Shown piece by piece: positions 1 to 6,559 of a stretch of 7,759 nucleotides of DNA (positions are counted from its first letter, which is position 1; each line of letters begins with the position of its first letter). The stretch is from assembly GCA_946534455.1 (NCBI GenBank), contig CAMNCR010000158.1:1-7759 (forward strand). The letters run 5' to 3'. The notes under the pieces were generated by a model, which saw only the letters and a list, made by a program, of their open reading frames with translations, ran no database searches and was not told the DNA's origin. The stretch is from an uncultured Clostridia bacterium. Lineage in GTDB: Bacteria; Bacillota; Clostridia; Christensenellales; Aristaeellaceae. The position numbers were made by a program, and so were the translations under genes.

Positions 1-1440
1 TATCTGCTTTTTTCCATGATCGCGATTCTGCGCAGCCGGAGGAACCTGCTGCGCTCGGAGCTGATCGGGCTGCTGGCCATTCAGGTGCCGCTCCTGCTGG
101 GAAACATCCTCCGGGCGCTGTATCCCCGTTTCCTGATCATGAACACCTTCTGCCTGCTGTCCATCCTGATCATCTTCCTGTCCTTTCAGAATCCGGAATT
201 CTTTCTGGCGGAGCGCGGATATGTGTATAACATGAAGGCGCTGCAGGCGATCCTTCTGGAGAGAACCCAGCGGAAAATCCCCTGCCGGATTCTGGGGTTT
301 GCCGTCCAGAATTACACCGAGCACCGGGAATTTTTCGGAAGCGCGCGGATGGATGAGGCCATGGGACGCATCAACCGATATCTGGCCACGGAGTATCGCG
401 GGCTGACCGCCTTTTACCTGCGCAACGGGTGCTACGCGCTGCTGGGCTCAGGCTCGACGGATCTGGACGCGCTGACCGCCAGGCTGGAGCAGCGCTTTGC
501 CGAGCCGTGGAAAACCCGGGACGGGGAGCTGCCGCTGAAGCTGTCCTTTGTCCAGGCGGATACGGAGCAGCTTTCCTGCTCGGCGGACCGGCTGGCGAAC
601 ACGCTGCGGATCTCGCTGAACGAAGCGGTGAACGGTTCCCGGATCGCCGGGCGGCGCATGCTGTCCGACTCGCTGGGCGCCATTGAGCAGCGGCTGGATA
701 TTCGCCACTGTCTGGAAAAAGCGCTGGAGGAGGACGCGCTGGAGGTCTTTCTGCAGCCGATTGTCGAGAGCGAAACCGGACGCTGGATTGCGGCGGAGGC
801 GCTGGTCCGGATCCGGAACGAGGCAGGAGACCTCATTCCGCCGGAGCAGTTCATCTCCCTGGCGGAGCACGAGGGGCAGATCGTGAAGCTGGGGGAGCAG
901 GTGCTGAGCAAGGTCTGCGCCTTCATTCAGGCGCACGACCTGGCCGGGCTGGGGCTGTCGTGGATCAATGTGAATCTGTCCCCCATGCAGTTTCTGTCCC
1001 AGCAGATTCCGGAGCGGTTTTCGGAGATTCTGGCCCGCTGGGGCGTTTCCCCCCGGCAGCTTCATCTGGAAATCACCGAGCAGTCCCTGACGGATTTTTC
1101 CCTGCTGCGCACGCAGATCAATTCCCTGCACGGCAAGGGATTTGAATTTGCGCTGGACGATTACGGCAGCGGCTATTCCAATCTGATCCGGGTTATGCAG
1201 TACCCCTTCTCGCATATCAAGATTGACATGGAAGTGGTGCAGAACTACTGCCGGGAGCAGAGCCCGCTGCTGCCCGCGCTGATCCAGGTTTTTAAGCAGA
1301 TGAACTTCAGCGTGACCGCCGAGGGCATTGAAACGAAGGAAATGGCGGACGCGCTGCGGCGGATCGGCTGCGATTACTTCCAGGGGTTCTATTTTTCCCG
1401 GCCGGTGCCCATGGAGGAATTTCTGAGCATGAAGGCATGA
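1..1440 (+). CDS. Membrane-bound EAL-domain cyclic-di-GMP phosphodiesterase with degenerate GGDEF domain (5' partial)
   Basis: Likely hydrolyses cyclic di-GMP to pGpG at the inner face of the membrane. The frame is open from base 1 (YLLFS before the first ATG at 16), so the N-terminus is probably cut by the window edge. Residues are numbered from the ATG at 16. Hydrophobic segments at about 15-36 and 40-58 look like the last helices of a multi-helix membrane region. Residues about 65-210 resemble a GGDEF fold, but the GGDEF signature is replaced by RNGCYALL (136-143), so cyclase activity is not expected. The EAL domain covers about 230-472 and keeps the catalytic set: E261 in EALVR, N320 in INVNLSP, E352 in LEITE, D381-D382 in DDYGSGYSNL, K402 in IKID, E436 in AEGIE and Q456 in QGF. 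It is therefore probably an active phosphodiesterase. The degenerate GGDEF domain may be regulatory (inference). I see no functional link to the sugar genes downstream. The domain call is firm; the signal it senses is unknown. Confidence 0.93.
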   Translation, partial: YLLFSMIAILRSRRNLLRSELIGLLAIQVPLLLGNILRALYPRFLIMNTFCLLSILIIFLSFQNPEFFLAERGYVYNMKALQAILLERTQRKIPCRILGFAVQNYTEHREFFGSARMDEAMGRINRYLATEYRGLTAFYLRNGCYALLGSGSTDLDALTARLEQRFAEPWKTRDGELPLKLSFVQADTEQLSCSADRLANTLRISLNEAVNGSRIAGRRMLSDSLGAIEQRLDIRHCLEKALEEDALEVFLQPIVESETGRWIAAEALVRIRNEAGDLIPPEQFISLAEHEGQIVKLGEQVLSKVCAFIQAHDLAGLGLSWINVNLSPMQFLSQQIPERFSEILARWGVSPRQLHLEITEQSLTDFSLLRTQINSLHGKGFEFALDDYGSGYSNLIRVMQYPFSHIKIDMEVVQNYCREQSPLLPALIQVFKQMNFSVTAEGIETKEMADALRRIGCDYFQGFYFSRPVPMEEFLSMKA

Positions 1441-1446
1441 ACCTTC

Positions 1447-1485
1447 GGGCAGGATGGTACACCTGCCCTCCGGAACCGGAGGGCA
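1447..1485 (+). promoter_or_regulatory. Two overlapping, mutually exclusive hairpins between the EAL and GH2 genes
   Basis: Two perfect inverted repeats share bases. GGGCAGG at 1447-1453 pairs with CCTGCCC at 1462-1468 (7 bp, 8-base loop). TGCCCTCCGG at 1464-1473 pairs with CCGGAGGGCA at 1476-1485 (10 bp with a nominal AA loop). Both need 1464-1468, so only one can form. The second ends 11 bases before the ribosome site of the GH2 gene and has no T-run after it, so it is not a classic intrinsic terminator. It may mark the 3' end of the EAL transcript, affect translation of the GH2 gene, or be a protein-binding palindrome. I see no convincing -35/-10 pair in this gap. The pairing is seen directly; any role is inference. 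Confidence 0.4.
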
Positions 1486-1496
1486 TTGGAGAAAAA

Positions 1497-1502
1497 AAGG
1501 AG
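1497..1502 (+). promoter_or_regulatory. Ribosome binding site that sets the GH2 start at ATG 1513
   Basis: AAGGAG (continuing as AGAGG) lies 10 bases before the ATG at 1513. The frame is open further upstream to a TTG at 1486, but that codon is before this site and has no ribosome site of its own. The next in-frame ATG, at 1522, is 19 bases away, which is too far. Confidence 0.75.
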
Positions 1503-1512
1503 AGGATCACAG

Positions 1513-4020
1513 ATGCGCAGCATGAAAATCAATCAGGGATGGTTCTTCGGGCAGGGCATGGTGGACTGGGGGAAGCGGGTACAGGGGAATTACGGCTGCG
1601 ACCTGGTCAATCTGCCCCATGACTATATGATTGCCGGGGATGTGTCCGCGGACGCGCCCTCCGGCGCGGCCAGCGGCTACTACAACGCGGGCGTGGCGCA
1701 CTACGCGAAGGTCATCGATATTCCCGCCGAGTGGGCGGGTGAGCGCATCGCGCTCCGGCTGGACGGGGCCATGATGAACGCCACGATCGATATCAACGGA
1801 AGCGTGGCCTGCCTGCAGCACTACGGATACGCGCCCTTTGAGGCGGACATCACGCAGCTGGTCTATCCGGGAAAGAAGAACAATGTTTTCATCACCGTGA
1901 ATCCCAGCATGCAGCCGAACTGCCGCTGGTATTCCGGCGCGGGGCTGTTCCGGGGGGTGGAGCTGGTCCATATGCCCGGGCTGCATGTCGCCTTCGGAGG
2001 CCTGTCCGGTTCTACGAAAAAGATCGAATATGACGCGGACGGCCGGCCCGAAACGGCCTTCCTGCAGGTGGCGGCGGAGATCCGGAACGAATATGCCGAA
2101 AACCGGCTGGCGGAGGTGACCTTTGCGCTCATCGACGATGCCAGCGGCAGGGAGGTCAAAACCAGCAGGACGCTGACCCAGGTGCAGGCGCTTTCCGCCG
2201 GAACCGCGTACATGACCCTGACGGTGGACGCGCCGCGGCTGTGGAGCGACACGGATCCGGCGCTCTACCGGCTGCAGGCCACGGTGCGGGACGCGGGATG
2301 CTACAAAACCCATATGATCCCTGCGGAAAAGCCCACCGAGGACACGGAAAGCGTGCTCTTCGGCATCCGGACCGTGGAAGCGGACGTGAAGCACGGCCTG
2401 CGGGTGAACGGGCAGAGCGTGAAGCTGCGCGGCGGCTGCCTGCATCATGACAACGGCCCCATCGGCACGGTGACGGTTTACGACGCGGAGGCCCGGAAGG
2501 TGAAGAAGCTCAAGGAGATCGGCTTCAATGCCATCCGGACCACGCACAATCCGCCCTCCGCGGCCCTGATTGAGGCCTGCGACCGGCTGGGCATGTATGT
2601 GTTTGACGAGGCCTTCGACGCCTGGGGCATGGGAAAGCAGCCCGGGGATTACAACCAGTATTTTGCCACCGACTGGGAGAAGGATCTGGCGGCCTTCATC
2701 CGCCGTGACCGCTGCCATCCCAGCGTCATTCTCTGGTCCACGGGCAACGAAATTCCGGAGCGCGCAGGCCTGAGCGACGGCTACGTGCTGGCCAGAAAAC
2801 TGGCGGAAACCGTTCGCGCGCTGGATCCCAGCCGCCCGGTCTCCAACGGCATCTGCTCCTTCTGGAACGGGCTGGACGATGAGCTGCAGCAGGAGCAGAT
2901 GCGCAGATGGCGGGAGAGCGCGGCGACCGGCGGCCTGCAAAACGCCGACCTGGGCGGCAAGAAGGATCTGCTGTGGGAGAAGTACACGGAAGCCTTTGCC
3001 AACGGCCTGGACGTGGTTGGCTACAACTATCTGGAGGGCAAATACGAACAGGATCACGAGATGTTCCCGGAGCGGGTGATCCTGGGAAGCGAAAACTATC
3101 CGAAGGAAATCGGCATCCACTGGCCCATGATCGAGCGTACGCCCTGGGTCATCGGCGATTTTACCTGGACAGCCTGGGACTACATCGGTGAAGCCGGCAT
3201 CGGCAAGGCGTCCTTCTATGAGCCGGGGGATCCCCGGATCGGCAATCCCTGGGGCACGCCCTCCGCGTATCCCTGGCGCACGGCCAACGACGCGGATCTG
3301 GATATCACGGGCGTCATCCGTCCGCAGGGCATTTATCGCCGCATCGTCTGGGGAAGCCGGGAGACCGGCCTGTTCTCCTACGACCCGGCTGTGACCGACC
3401 GGGTGGAGACCCTTTCGAGCTGGGGCTTCCCCGGCGTGTGGGCCCACTGGAACTGGCAGGGCAGAGAGGGGCAGCCTGTGAAGATCGCGGTGTTCAGTGC
3501 CGCGGAGGAAGTGGAGCTGCTGATCAACGGCGTGAGCCAGGGGCGGAAAAAGGCCGGCGAGGCGCCGGTGCAGGAGATGCCGCTGACCTTCCTGTTCTGC
3601 GGGACGTATCAGCCCGGAACGGTGGAGGCCGTCAGCTACACGGCCGGACAGGAGATCTCCCGGGCTGTGCTGAAAACCACCGGAAAGCCGGCGGCCATCC
3701 GGCTGACCGCGGAGACGGAAGGGCTGAAGGCGGACGGAGAATCCCTGTGCTACGTGCACGCGGAGCTGGTGGACGCGCAGGGGCAGGTGGTGCCGGACGC
3801 GGACACCCTGCTCCGGGCGGAGGTTTCCGGGGCTGCCGGGCTGCTGGGCTTCGGAAGCGGCAATCCCATTACGGAGGAGAACTACACCAGAGGACAGTTC
3901 ACCAGCTATCTGGGCCGGGCGCTGGCGGTGCTTCGGGCCGGCTATGAGGCGGGCGATGCGCGGCTGAAGGTGTCGGCGGAGGGCGTGGAATGCGCCGAAA
4001 TCAGCCTGGCGGTTCGCTGA
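1513..4020 (+). CDS. Glycoside hydrolase family 2 enzyme, beta-galactosidase-like, cytoplasmic
   Basis: An 835-residue retaining exo-glycosidase that probably removes a terminal sugar, such as beta-galactose, from an imported glycoside. There is no signal peptide, so it should act in the cytoplasm. Domains in order: sugar-binding jelly roll (about 5-160, with LPHDY at 35-39 and RWYSGAGLFR at 138-147), immunoglobulin-like domain (about 180-285), TIM barrel (about 288-610), then C-terminal beta domains (about 615-835) resembling DUF4982 and GH2 domain 5. Barrel marks are RGGCLHHDNGPIG (306-318), RTTHNPPS (342-349) and HPSVILWSTGNE (402-413). E413 is the predicted acid/base, and E527 in LGSENYP the predicted nucleophile. 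WTAWDYIGE (552-560) is a family hallmark. The two glutamates are 114 residues apart, with a charged, helix-like stretch at about 453-490 between them. The aldo/keto reductase follows after 80 bases and may be co-transcribed. Substrate within GH2 (galactoside, glucuronide, mannoside or other) cannot be fixed from sequence alone; beta-galactosidase is the default name. Confidence 0.93.
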   Translation: MRSMKINQGWFFGQGMVDWGKRVQGNYGCDLVNLPHDYMIAGDVSADAPSGAASGYYNAGVAHYAKVIDIPAEWAGERIALRLDGAMMNATIDINGSVACLQHYGYAPFEADITQLVYPGKKNNVFITVNPSMQPNCRWYSGAGLFRGVELVHMPGLHVAFGGLSGSTKKIEYDADGRPETAFLQVAAEIRNEYAENRLAEVTFALIDDASGREVKTSRTLTQVQALSAGTAYMTLTVDAPRLWSDTDPALYRLQATVRDAGCYKTHMIPAEKPTEDTESVLFGIRTVEADVKHGLRVNGQSVKLRGGCLHHDNGPIGTVTVYDAEARKVKKLKEIGFNAIRTTHNPPSAALIEACDRLGMYVFDEAFDAWGMGKQPGDYNQYFATDWEKDLAAFIRRDRCHPSVILWSTGNEIPERAGLSDGYVLARKLAETVRALDPSRPVSNGICSFWNGLDDELQQEQMRRWRESAATGGLQNADLGGKKDLLWEKYTEAFANGLDVVGYNYLEGKYEQDHEMFPERVILGSENYPKEIGIHWPMIERTPWVIGDFTWTAWDYIGEAGIGKASFYEPGDPRIGNPWGTPSAYPWRTANDADLDITGVIRPQGIYRRIVWGSRETGLFSYDPAVTDRVETLSSWGFPGVWAHWNWQGREGQPVKIAVFSAAEEVELLINGVSQGRKKAGEAPVQEMPLTFLFCGTYQPGTVEAVSYTAGQEISRAVLKTTGKPAAIRLTAETEGLKADGESLCYVHAELVDAQGQVVPDADTLLRAEVSGAAGLLGFGSGNPITEENYTRGQFTSYLGRALAVLRAGYEAGDARLKVSAEGVECAEISLAVR

Positions 4021-4044
4021 GACAGACGCCCGCCGGCAGAATCT

Positions 4045-4074
4045 GCAGGGCCCCGGCAGCAGCCGGGGCCCTGC
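4045..4074 (+). terminator. 13-bp perfect GC hairpin between GH2 and aldo/keto reductase genes (terminator-like, no T-run)
   Basis: Bases 4045-4057 are exactly complementary to 4062-4074, with a four-base AGCA loop. The stem is almost all G-C. The bases that follow (CTGAACAACGG) contain no T-run, so it is not a canonical intrinsic terminator on this strand, and the opposite strand has no T-run either. It sits 15 bases before the reductase ribosome site. It could protect the 3' end of the GH2 message, weaken read-through into the reductase, or terminate imperfectly. Confidence 0.5.
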
Positions 4075-4088
4075 CTGAACAACGGATC

Positions 4089-4094
4089 AGGAGG
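4089..4094 (+). promoter_or_regulatory. Ribosome binding site that sets the aldo/keto reductase start at ATG 4101
   Basis: A perfect AGGAGG lies six bases before the ATG at 4101. The frame is open upstream to 3990, but that stretch overlaps the end of the GH2 gene, runs through the hairpin, and reads as low-complexity Arg/Ala/Pro sequence. The ATG at 4101 is therefore the start. Confidence 0.88.
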
Positions 4095-4100
4095 GAACCG

Positions 4101-5072
4101 ATGGAAAACACAGAAAAGAGAACCATCCGGGGGCTGCCGCTGCCCGTTTCGCCTGTTTTCTTCGGCACGGCCATGGAGCCGCTCATGCGGGACGGGGACG
4201 CCGCGGCCGGGCTGCTGGACAGCGTGCTGGAGGCGGGGGTCAACGCCTTTGACTGCGCGAGGAGCTACGGTCAGGCGGAGGTCGCGCTGGGACGGTGGAT
4301 CCGGGCCCGGGGCTGCCGGGACGAGGTGGCGATTCTGACCAAGTGCGGGGACATCCGCGAGGGCAGGGTGGAGGTGAACCGCGGCGTCATCCGGGAACAG
4401 ATGGCTCAGAGCCTGGATCGACTGCAGACGGACTGCATTGATCTGTATCTGCTGCACCGGGACGATCCGAAGACCCCGGTGGAGGAGTTCATCGATACGC
4501 TCAATGAGGCCCGGCAGGCAGGGATGATCCGTCTGTTTGGCGTGTCCAACTGGACGCATCAGCGCATCGAGGCCGCCAACCGCTACGCCGCGGAAAAAGG
4601 GCTGTGCGGTTTTTCTCTCTCCAGTCCCAATTACGGGCTGGCCCGGCAGATGAAGGATCTGTGGGGCGGCGGCTGCGTCACCCTTTCCGGGCCGGAGAAC
4701 GAGGATGCGCGGGCCTGGTACCGGGCGAACCGGATGCCGGTGATCGCCTACTCCAGCCTGGGACGCGGCTTCTTCAGCGGGCGTTTCCGGGCCGGGGACT
4801 ATGAGGGCGCCCGCCGGGTGCTGGACCGCTATGCGCAGGAGGGCTATCTGTACGAGGAAAACATGGCGCGCCTGGCCAGGGTGGAGACGCTGGCGGCCCG
4901 GGAAGGGCAGAGCGTGCCGGAGATCGCCATGCGGTATGCGTTTGCCAGCGGCATGAATCTCTTTGCGGTGGTGAGCACGGCCTCCCCGGAGCGGCTGCGG
5001 ATGAACCTGCGCGCCGCGGCAAGCCCGCTGAGCGGGGAGGAGGCCGCGTGGCTGGAGGGCCCGGAGCCCTGA
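4101..5072 (+). CDS. Aldo/keto reductase
   Basis: A 323-residue NAD(P)H-dependent oxidoreductase of the aldo/keto reductase superfamily, a cytoplasmic (beta/alpha)8 barrel that interconverts carbonyls and alcohols. The catalytic tetrad is complete: D51 and Y56 in FDCARSYGQAEVALG, K81 in ILTKCG and H119 in LYLLHRDDP. Other family marks are GVSNW (147-151), SSPNYGLA (174-181), YSSLGRGFFSG (217-227, cofactor region) and the C-terminal STASPERLRMN (292-302). The last holds the place of the usual segment that contacts the 2'-phosphate of NADP, so NADP use is likely but not certain. Length is normal for the family. It follows the GH2 gene by 80 bases, and the next gene has its own promoter, so GH2 and reductase may form one unit. 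A role in processing a sugar aldehyde or keto-sugar released by the GH2 enzyme is inference from position. General detoxification of aldehydes is the alternative. Confidence 0.93.
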   Translation: MENTEKRTIRGLPLPVSPVFFGTAMEPLMRDGDAAAGLLDSVLEAGVNAFDCARSYGQAEVALGRWIRARGCRDEVAILTKCGDIREGRVEVNRGVIREQMAQSLDRLQTDCIDLYLLHRDDPKTPVEEFIDTLNEARQAGMIRLFGVSNWTHQRIEAANRYAAEKGLCGFSLSSPNYGLARQMKDLWGGGCVTLSGPENEDARAWYRANRMPVIAYSSLGRGFFSGRFRAGDYEGARRVLDRYAQEGYLYEENMARLARVETLAAREGQSVPEIAMRYAFASGMNLFAVVSTASPERLRMNLRAAASPLSGEEAAWLEGPEP

Positions 5073-5086
5073 AGACGGGCCTTCTG

Positions 5087-5119
5087 TCCGCTTCCGCGGC
5101 GGCCTCTGCCGGAAGCGGA
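5087..5119 (+). terminator. Hairpin after the aldo/keto reductase gene (terminator-like, no T-run)
   Basis: TCCGCTTCCG at 5087-5096 pairs perfectly with CGGAAGCGGA at 5110-5119, with a 13-base GC-rich loop. It begins 15 bases after the reductase stop and lies upstream of the next promoter, so it is placed where a transcript end is expected. No T-run follows (AGGGAACGG), so it is either an imperfect terminator or a 3'-end stabiliser. Confidence 0.45.
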
Positions 5120-5155
5120 AGGGAACGGAGGGCGGCCCGGGGCGCCGGGATGAAA

Positions 5156-5184
5156 TTGACAAAGCGGAGAGCAGCGGCTATAAT
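5156..5184 (+). promoter_or_regulatory. Consensus SigA-type promoter for the solute-binding protein operon
   Basis: TTGACA (5156-5161) and TATAAT (5179-5184) are separated by exactly 17 bases, so both hexamers and the spacing match the housekeeping sigma consensus. Transcription would begin near 5191, giving a leader of about 49 bases before the ATG at 5240. This is the only convincing promoter I see in the window. A small 5-bp inverted repeat (CCCGG 5136-5140, CCGGG 5145-5149) lies just upstream of the -35 hexamer and could be an operator, but this is weak. A promoter this strong would be expected to need a repressor if it is sugar-inducible. Confidence 0.9.
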
Positions 5185-5226
5185 AAAACAAAAGCAGCCC
5201 GGAGAAGGCCGCAAAAAAAATCATAT

Positions 5227-5232
5227 GGAGGG
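5227..5232 (+). promoter_or_regulatory. Ribosome binding site that sets the solute-binding protein start at ATG 5240
   Basis: GGAGGG lies seven bases before the ATG at 5240. The frame is open upstream to 5048, inside the reductase gene, and another in-frame ATG exists at 5225. Only the start at 5240 has this site ahead of it and puts the lysines of the signal peptide at the very N-terminus. Confidence 0.85.
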
Positions 5233-5239
5233 TATCGCC

Positions 5240-6502
5240 ATGAAGAAATTTCTTTCTCTGATTCTGGCCCTGACGATGCTTCTGTCGCTGGTCGCCGTTT
5301 CAGCCAACGCGGAGGACATCACGCTGGATGTCATCATTGCGCAGTACGGACCCAACACGCAGGAGTGGTTCCTGGGCAAGGGAATGGACGGCTCCAACTT
5401 CGTCGAGAAGTTTGAGGCGGCCAACCCCGGCATCAAGCTGAATCTGGAGGTCGTTTCCTGGAACGATCTGTACACGGTGGTTTCCACCCGGATCAGCAAC
5501 AATAACGCGCCGGACATTCTGAACATCGACGTGTTTGCGGACTATGCCAACGAAGGCCTGCTGATGCCCGTGCAGGACTATTGTCCGGAGGAGCTGTATC
5601 AGGACTTCTTCCCGTCCTTCATCGATCAGTCCGTGATCGACGGAACGGTCTGGGCCGTGCCGGATCTGGCTTCTGCCCGCGCCCTGTTCTACAACGTGGA
5701 TCTGCTGCAGGAGGCCGGCGTTGAAAAGGTGCCGGAGACCTGGGCGGAGCTGGAGGACGCTTCTCAGGCGATTCTGGATGCCTTCGGCGGCGAGGTTTAT
5801 CCGTGGGGCATCGACATGACCACCGACGAAGGCCAGGCGGCCTTTGCCTACTATACCTGGGGCAACAACGGCGGCTTCGTCGATGAAAACGGCGAGTGGG
5901 TGCTGAACTCCGACGCCAACGTGGAAGCGATTGAATACGCGATCGGCCTGGTCAACAAGGGCTTCACCAACCCGAATCCCGCGACCCAGACCCGCTACGA
6001 TCTGCAGGATATGTTCGCGGCCGGCAAGCTGGCCATGATCATTGCTCCGAACCAGCTGCCGACCTATGTCACCGACAAGGAAGGCAACGTGAACCTGGCC
6101 ACTGCCGGCCTGCCCCACAACGAGGGCGCGACCTCCAGCTCCGTGGGCGTCATGGACCGGATCATGGCCTTCAAGGATGACGCGGCGCCCGACCAGGCAG
6201 CCCGGAACGAAGCCATCGGCAAGTTCCTCACCTTCTTCTATGATCCCGAAAACTATGTGGGATGGGTTTCCATGGAAGGCTTCCTGCCCGCGGTCAACTC
6301 CGCGGTGGGCGCGCTGGTGGAAGCGGATCCGTCCTTCCAGGCCTGGCTGGATGTGCTGGGCGGCGCCAAGTTCTATCCGACCACCAAGGCCGAGTGGAAC
6401 GATGTGAAGCAGGGCGTCATCGATGTTGAGCAGCAGGCGCTGACCGGCGGCAACGTGAAGGAGCTGCTGGACGCGCTTCAGGCGAAGATCGCCGGCAAGT
6501 AA
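5240..6502 (+). CDS. Family 1 extracellular solute-binding protein of a carbohydrate ABC transporter
   Basis: A 420-residue secreted receptor that captures a sugar outside the membrane and delivers it to the ABC permease. The N-terminus is a classic Sec signal peptide: lysines at 2-3, a hydrophobic core at about 4-20, and a likely signal peptidase I cut after SANA (24|25). There is no lipobox; the only cysteine is C115, in the mature domain. The mature part has the pattern of the MalE/UgpB-like family: FVEKFEAANPGIKLNLE (54-70), APDILNIDVFADYANEGLL (90-108), the W-A-V-P-D hinge-side segment followed by ARALFYNVDLLQEAG (146-160), PETWAEL (165-171), MFAAGKLAMII (258-268) and ENYVGWVSMEGFLPA (337-351). 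Length is normal. It has its own consensus promoter and is followed by a terminator and then the permease gene. Its codons lean heavily to AAC, TTC, CTG and GGC, in keeping with high expression (inference). The sugar bound cannot be read from the sequence. Confidence 0.95.
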   Translation: MKKFLSLILALTMLLSLVAVSANAEDITLDVIIAQYGPNTQEWFLGKGMDGSNFVEKFEAANPGIKLNLEVVSWNDLYTVVSTRISNNNAPDILNIDVFADYANEGLLMPVQDYCPEELYQDFFPSFIDQSVIDGTVWAVPDLASARALFYNVDLLQEAGVEKVPETWAELEDASQAILDAFGGEVYPWGIDMTTDEGQAAFAYYTWGNNGGFVDENGEWVLNSDANVEAIEYAIGLVNKGFTNPNPATQTRYDLQDMFAAGKLAMIIAPNQLPTYVTDKEGNVNLATAGLPHNEGATSSSVGVMDRIMAFKDDAAPDQAARNEAIGKFLTFFYDPENYVGWVSMEGFLPAVNSAVGALVEADPSFQAWLDVLGGAKFYPTTKAEWNDVKQGVIDVEQQALTGGNVKELLDALQAKIAGK

Positions 6503-6513
6503 TCAGTCTGTAC

Positions 6514-6543
6514 GGGAGACCGGGCTTGCCCGGTCTCCCTTTT
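6514..6543 (+). terminator. Intrinsic terminator between the binding-protein and permease genes
   Basis: GGGAGACCGGGC (6514-6525) pairs perfectly with GCCCGGTCTCCC (6528-6539) and is followed at once by TTTT (6540-6543), then ATAT. This is the only hairpin in the window with a T-run. It starts 11 bases after the binding-protein stop and ends 16 bases before the permease ATG. No promoter is visible between them, so the permease message must come from read-through. This placement would give much more binding protein than permease. Confidence 0.88.
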
Positions 6544-6547
6544 ATAT

Positions 6548-6552
6548 GGGAG
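6548..6552 (+). promoter_or_regulatory. Ribosome binding site for the permease gene
   Basis: GGGAG lies seven bases before the ATG at 6560. A second GGAG at 6554-6557 is too close to act for this ATG. The site directly follows the terminator's T-run, leaving almost no leader. Confidence 0.65.
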
Positions 6553-6559
6553 TGGAGTC

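Noticed and set aside
1431..1446. Five-bp hairpin with the EAL stop codon in its loop (GAAGG/CCTTC)
   Set aside because: It is too short to separate from chance.
1486..1512. Upstream TTG start for the GH2 enzyme, adding nine residues (MEKKRRGSQ)
   Set aside because: The ribosome site at 1497-1502 lies inside this extension and fits the ATG at 1513.
1507..3759. Long open frame on the minus strand opposite the GH2 gene (about 750 codons)
   Set aside because: It mirrors the codon structure of the GH2 gene in GC-rich DNA, reads as Arg/Pro/Gly/His-rich sequence without any domain I recognise, and has no ribosome site. The + strand protein has clear GH2 motifs throughout.
5136..5149. Short inverted repeat CCCGG/CCGGG upstream of the promoter as an operator
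   Set aside because: Five base pairs in GC-rich DNA are expected by chance. I mention it but do not call it a feature.
3942..5162. Minus-strand open frame of about 406 codons opposite the aldo/keto reductase
   Set aside because: It has Pro/Arg-rich composition, no recognisable motif, and runs across two gene boundaries and two hairpins. It is a shadow of the reductase gene.
5151..5166. Possible CcpA catabolite-control (cre) site over the -35 hexamer
   Set aside because: TGAAATTG matches only the first part of the consensus. The central CG and the closing CA are missing.
5300..6118. Minus-strand open frame opposite the solute-binding protein
   Set aside because: It has no motif or ribosome site, and the + strand gene is certain.
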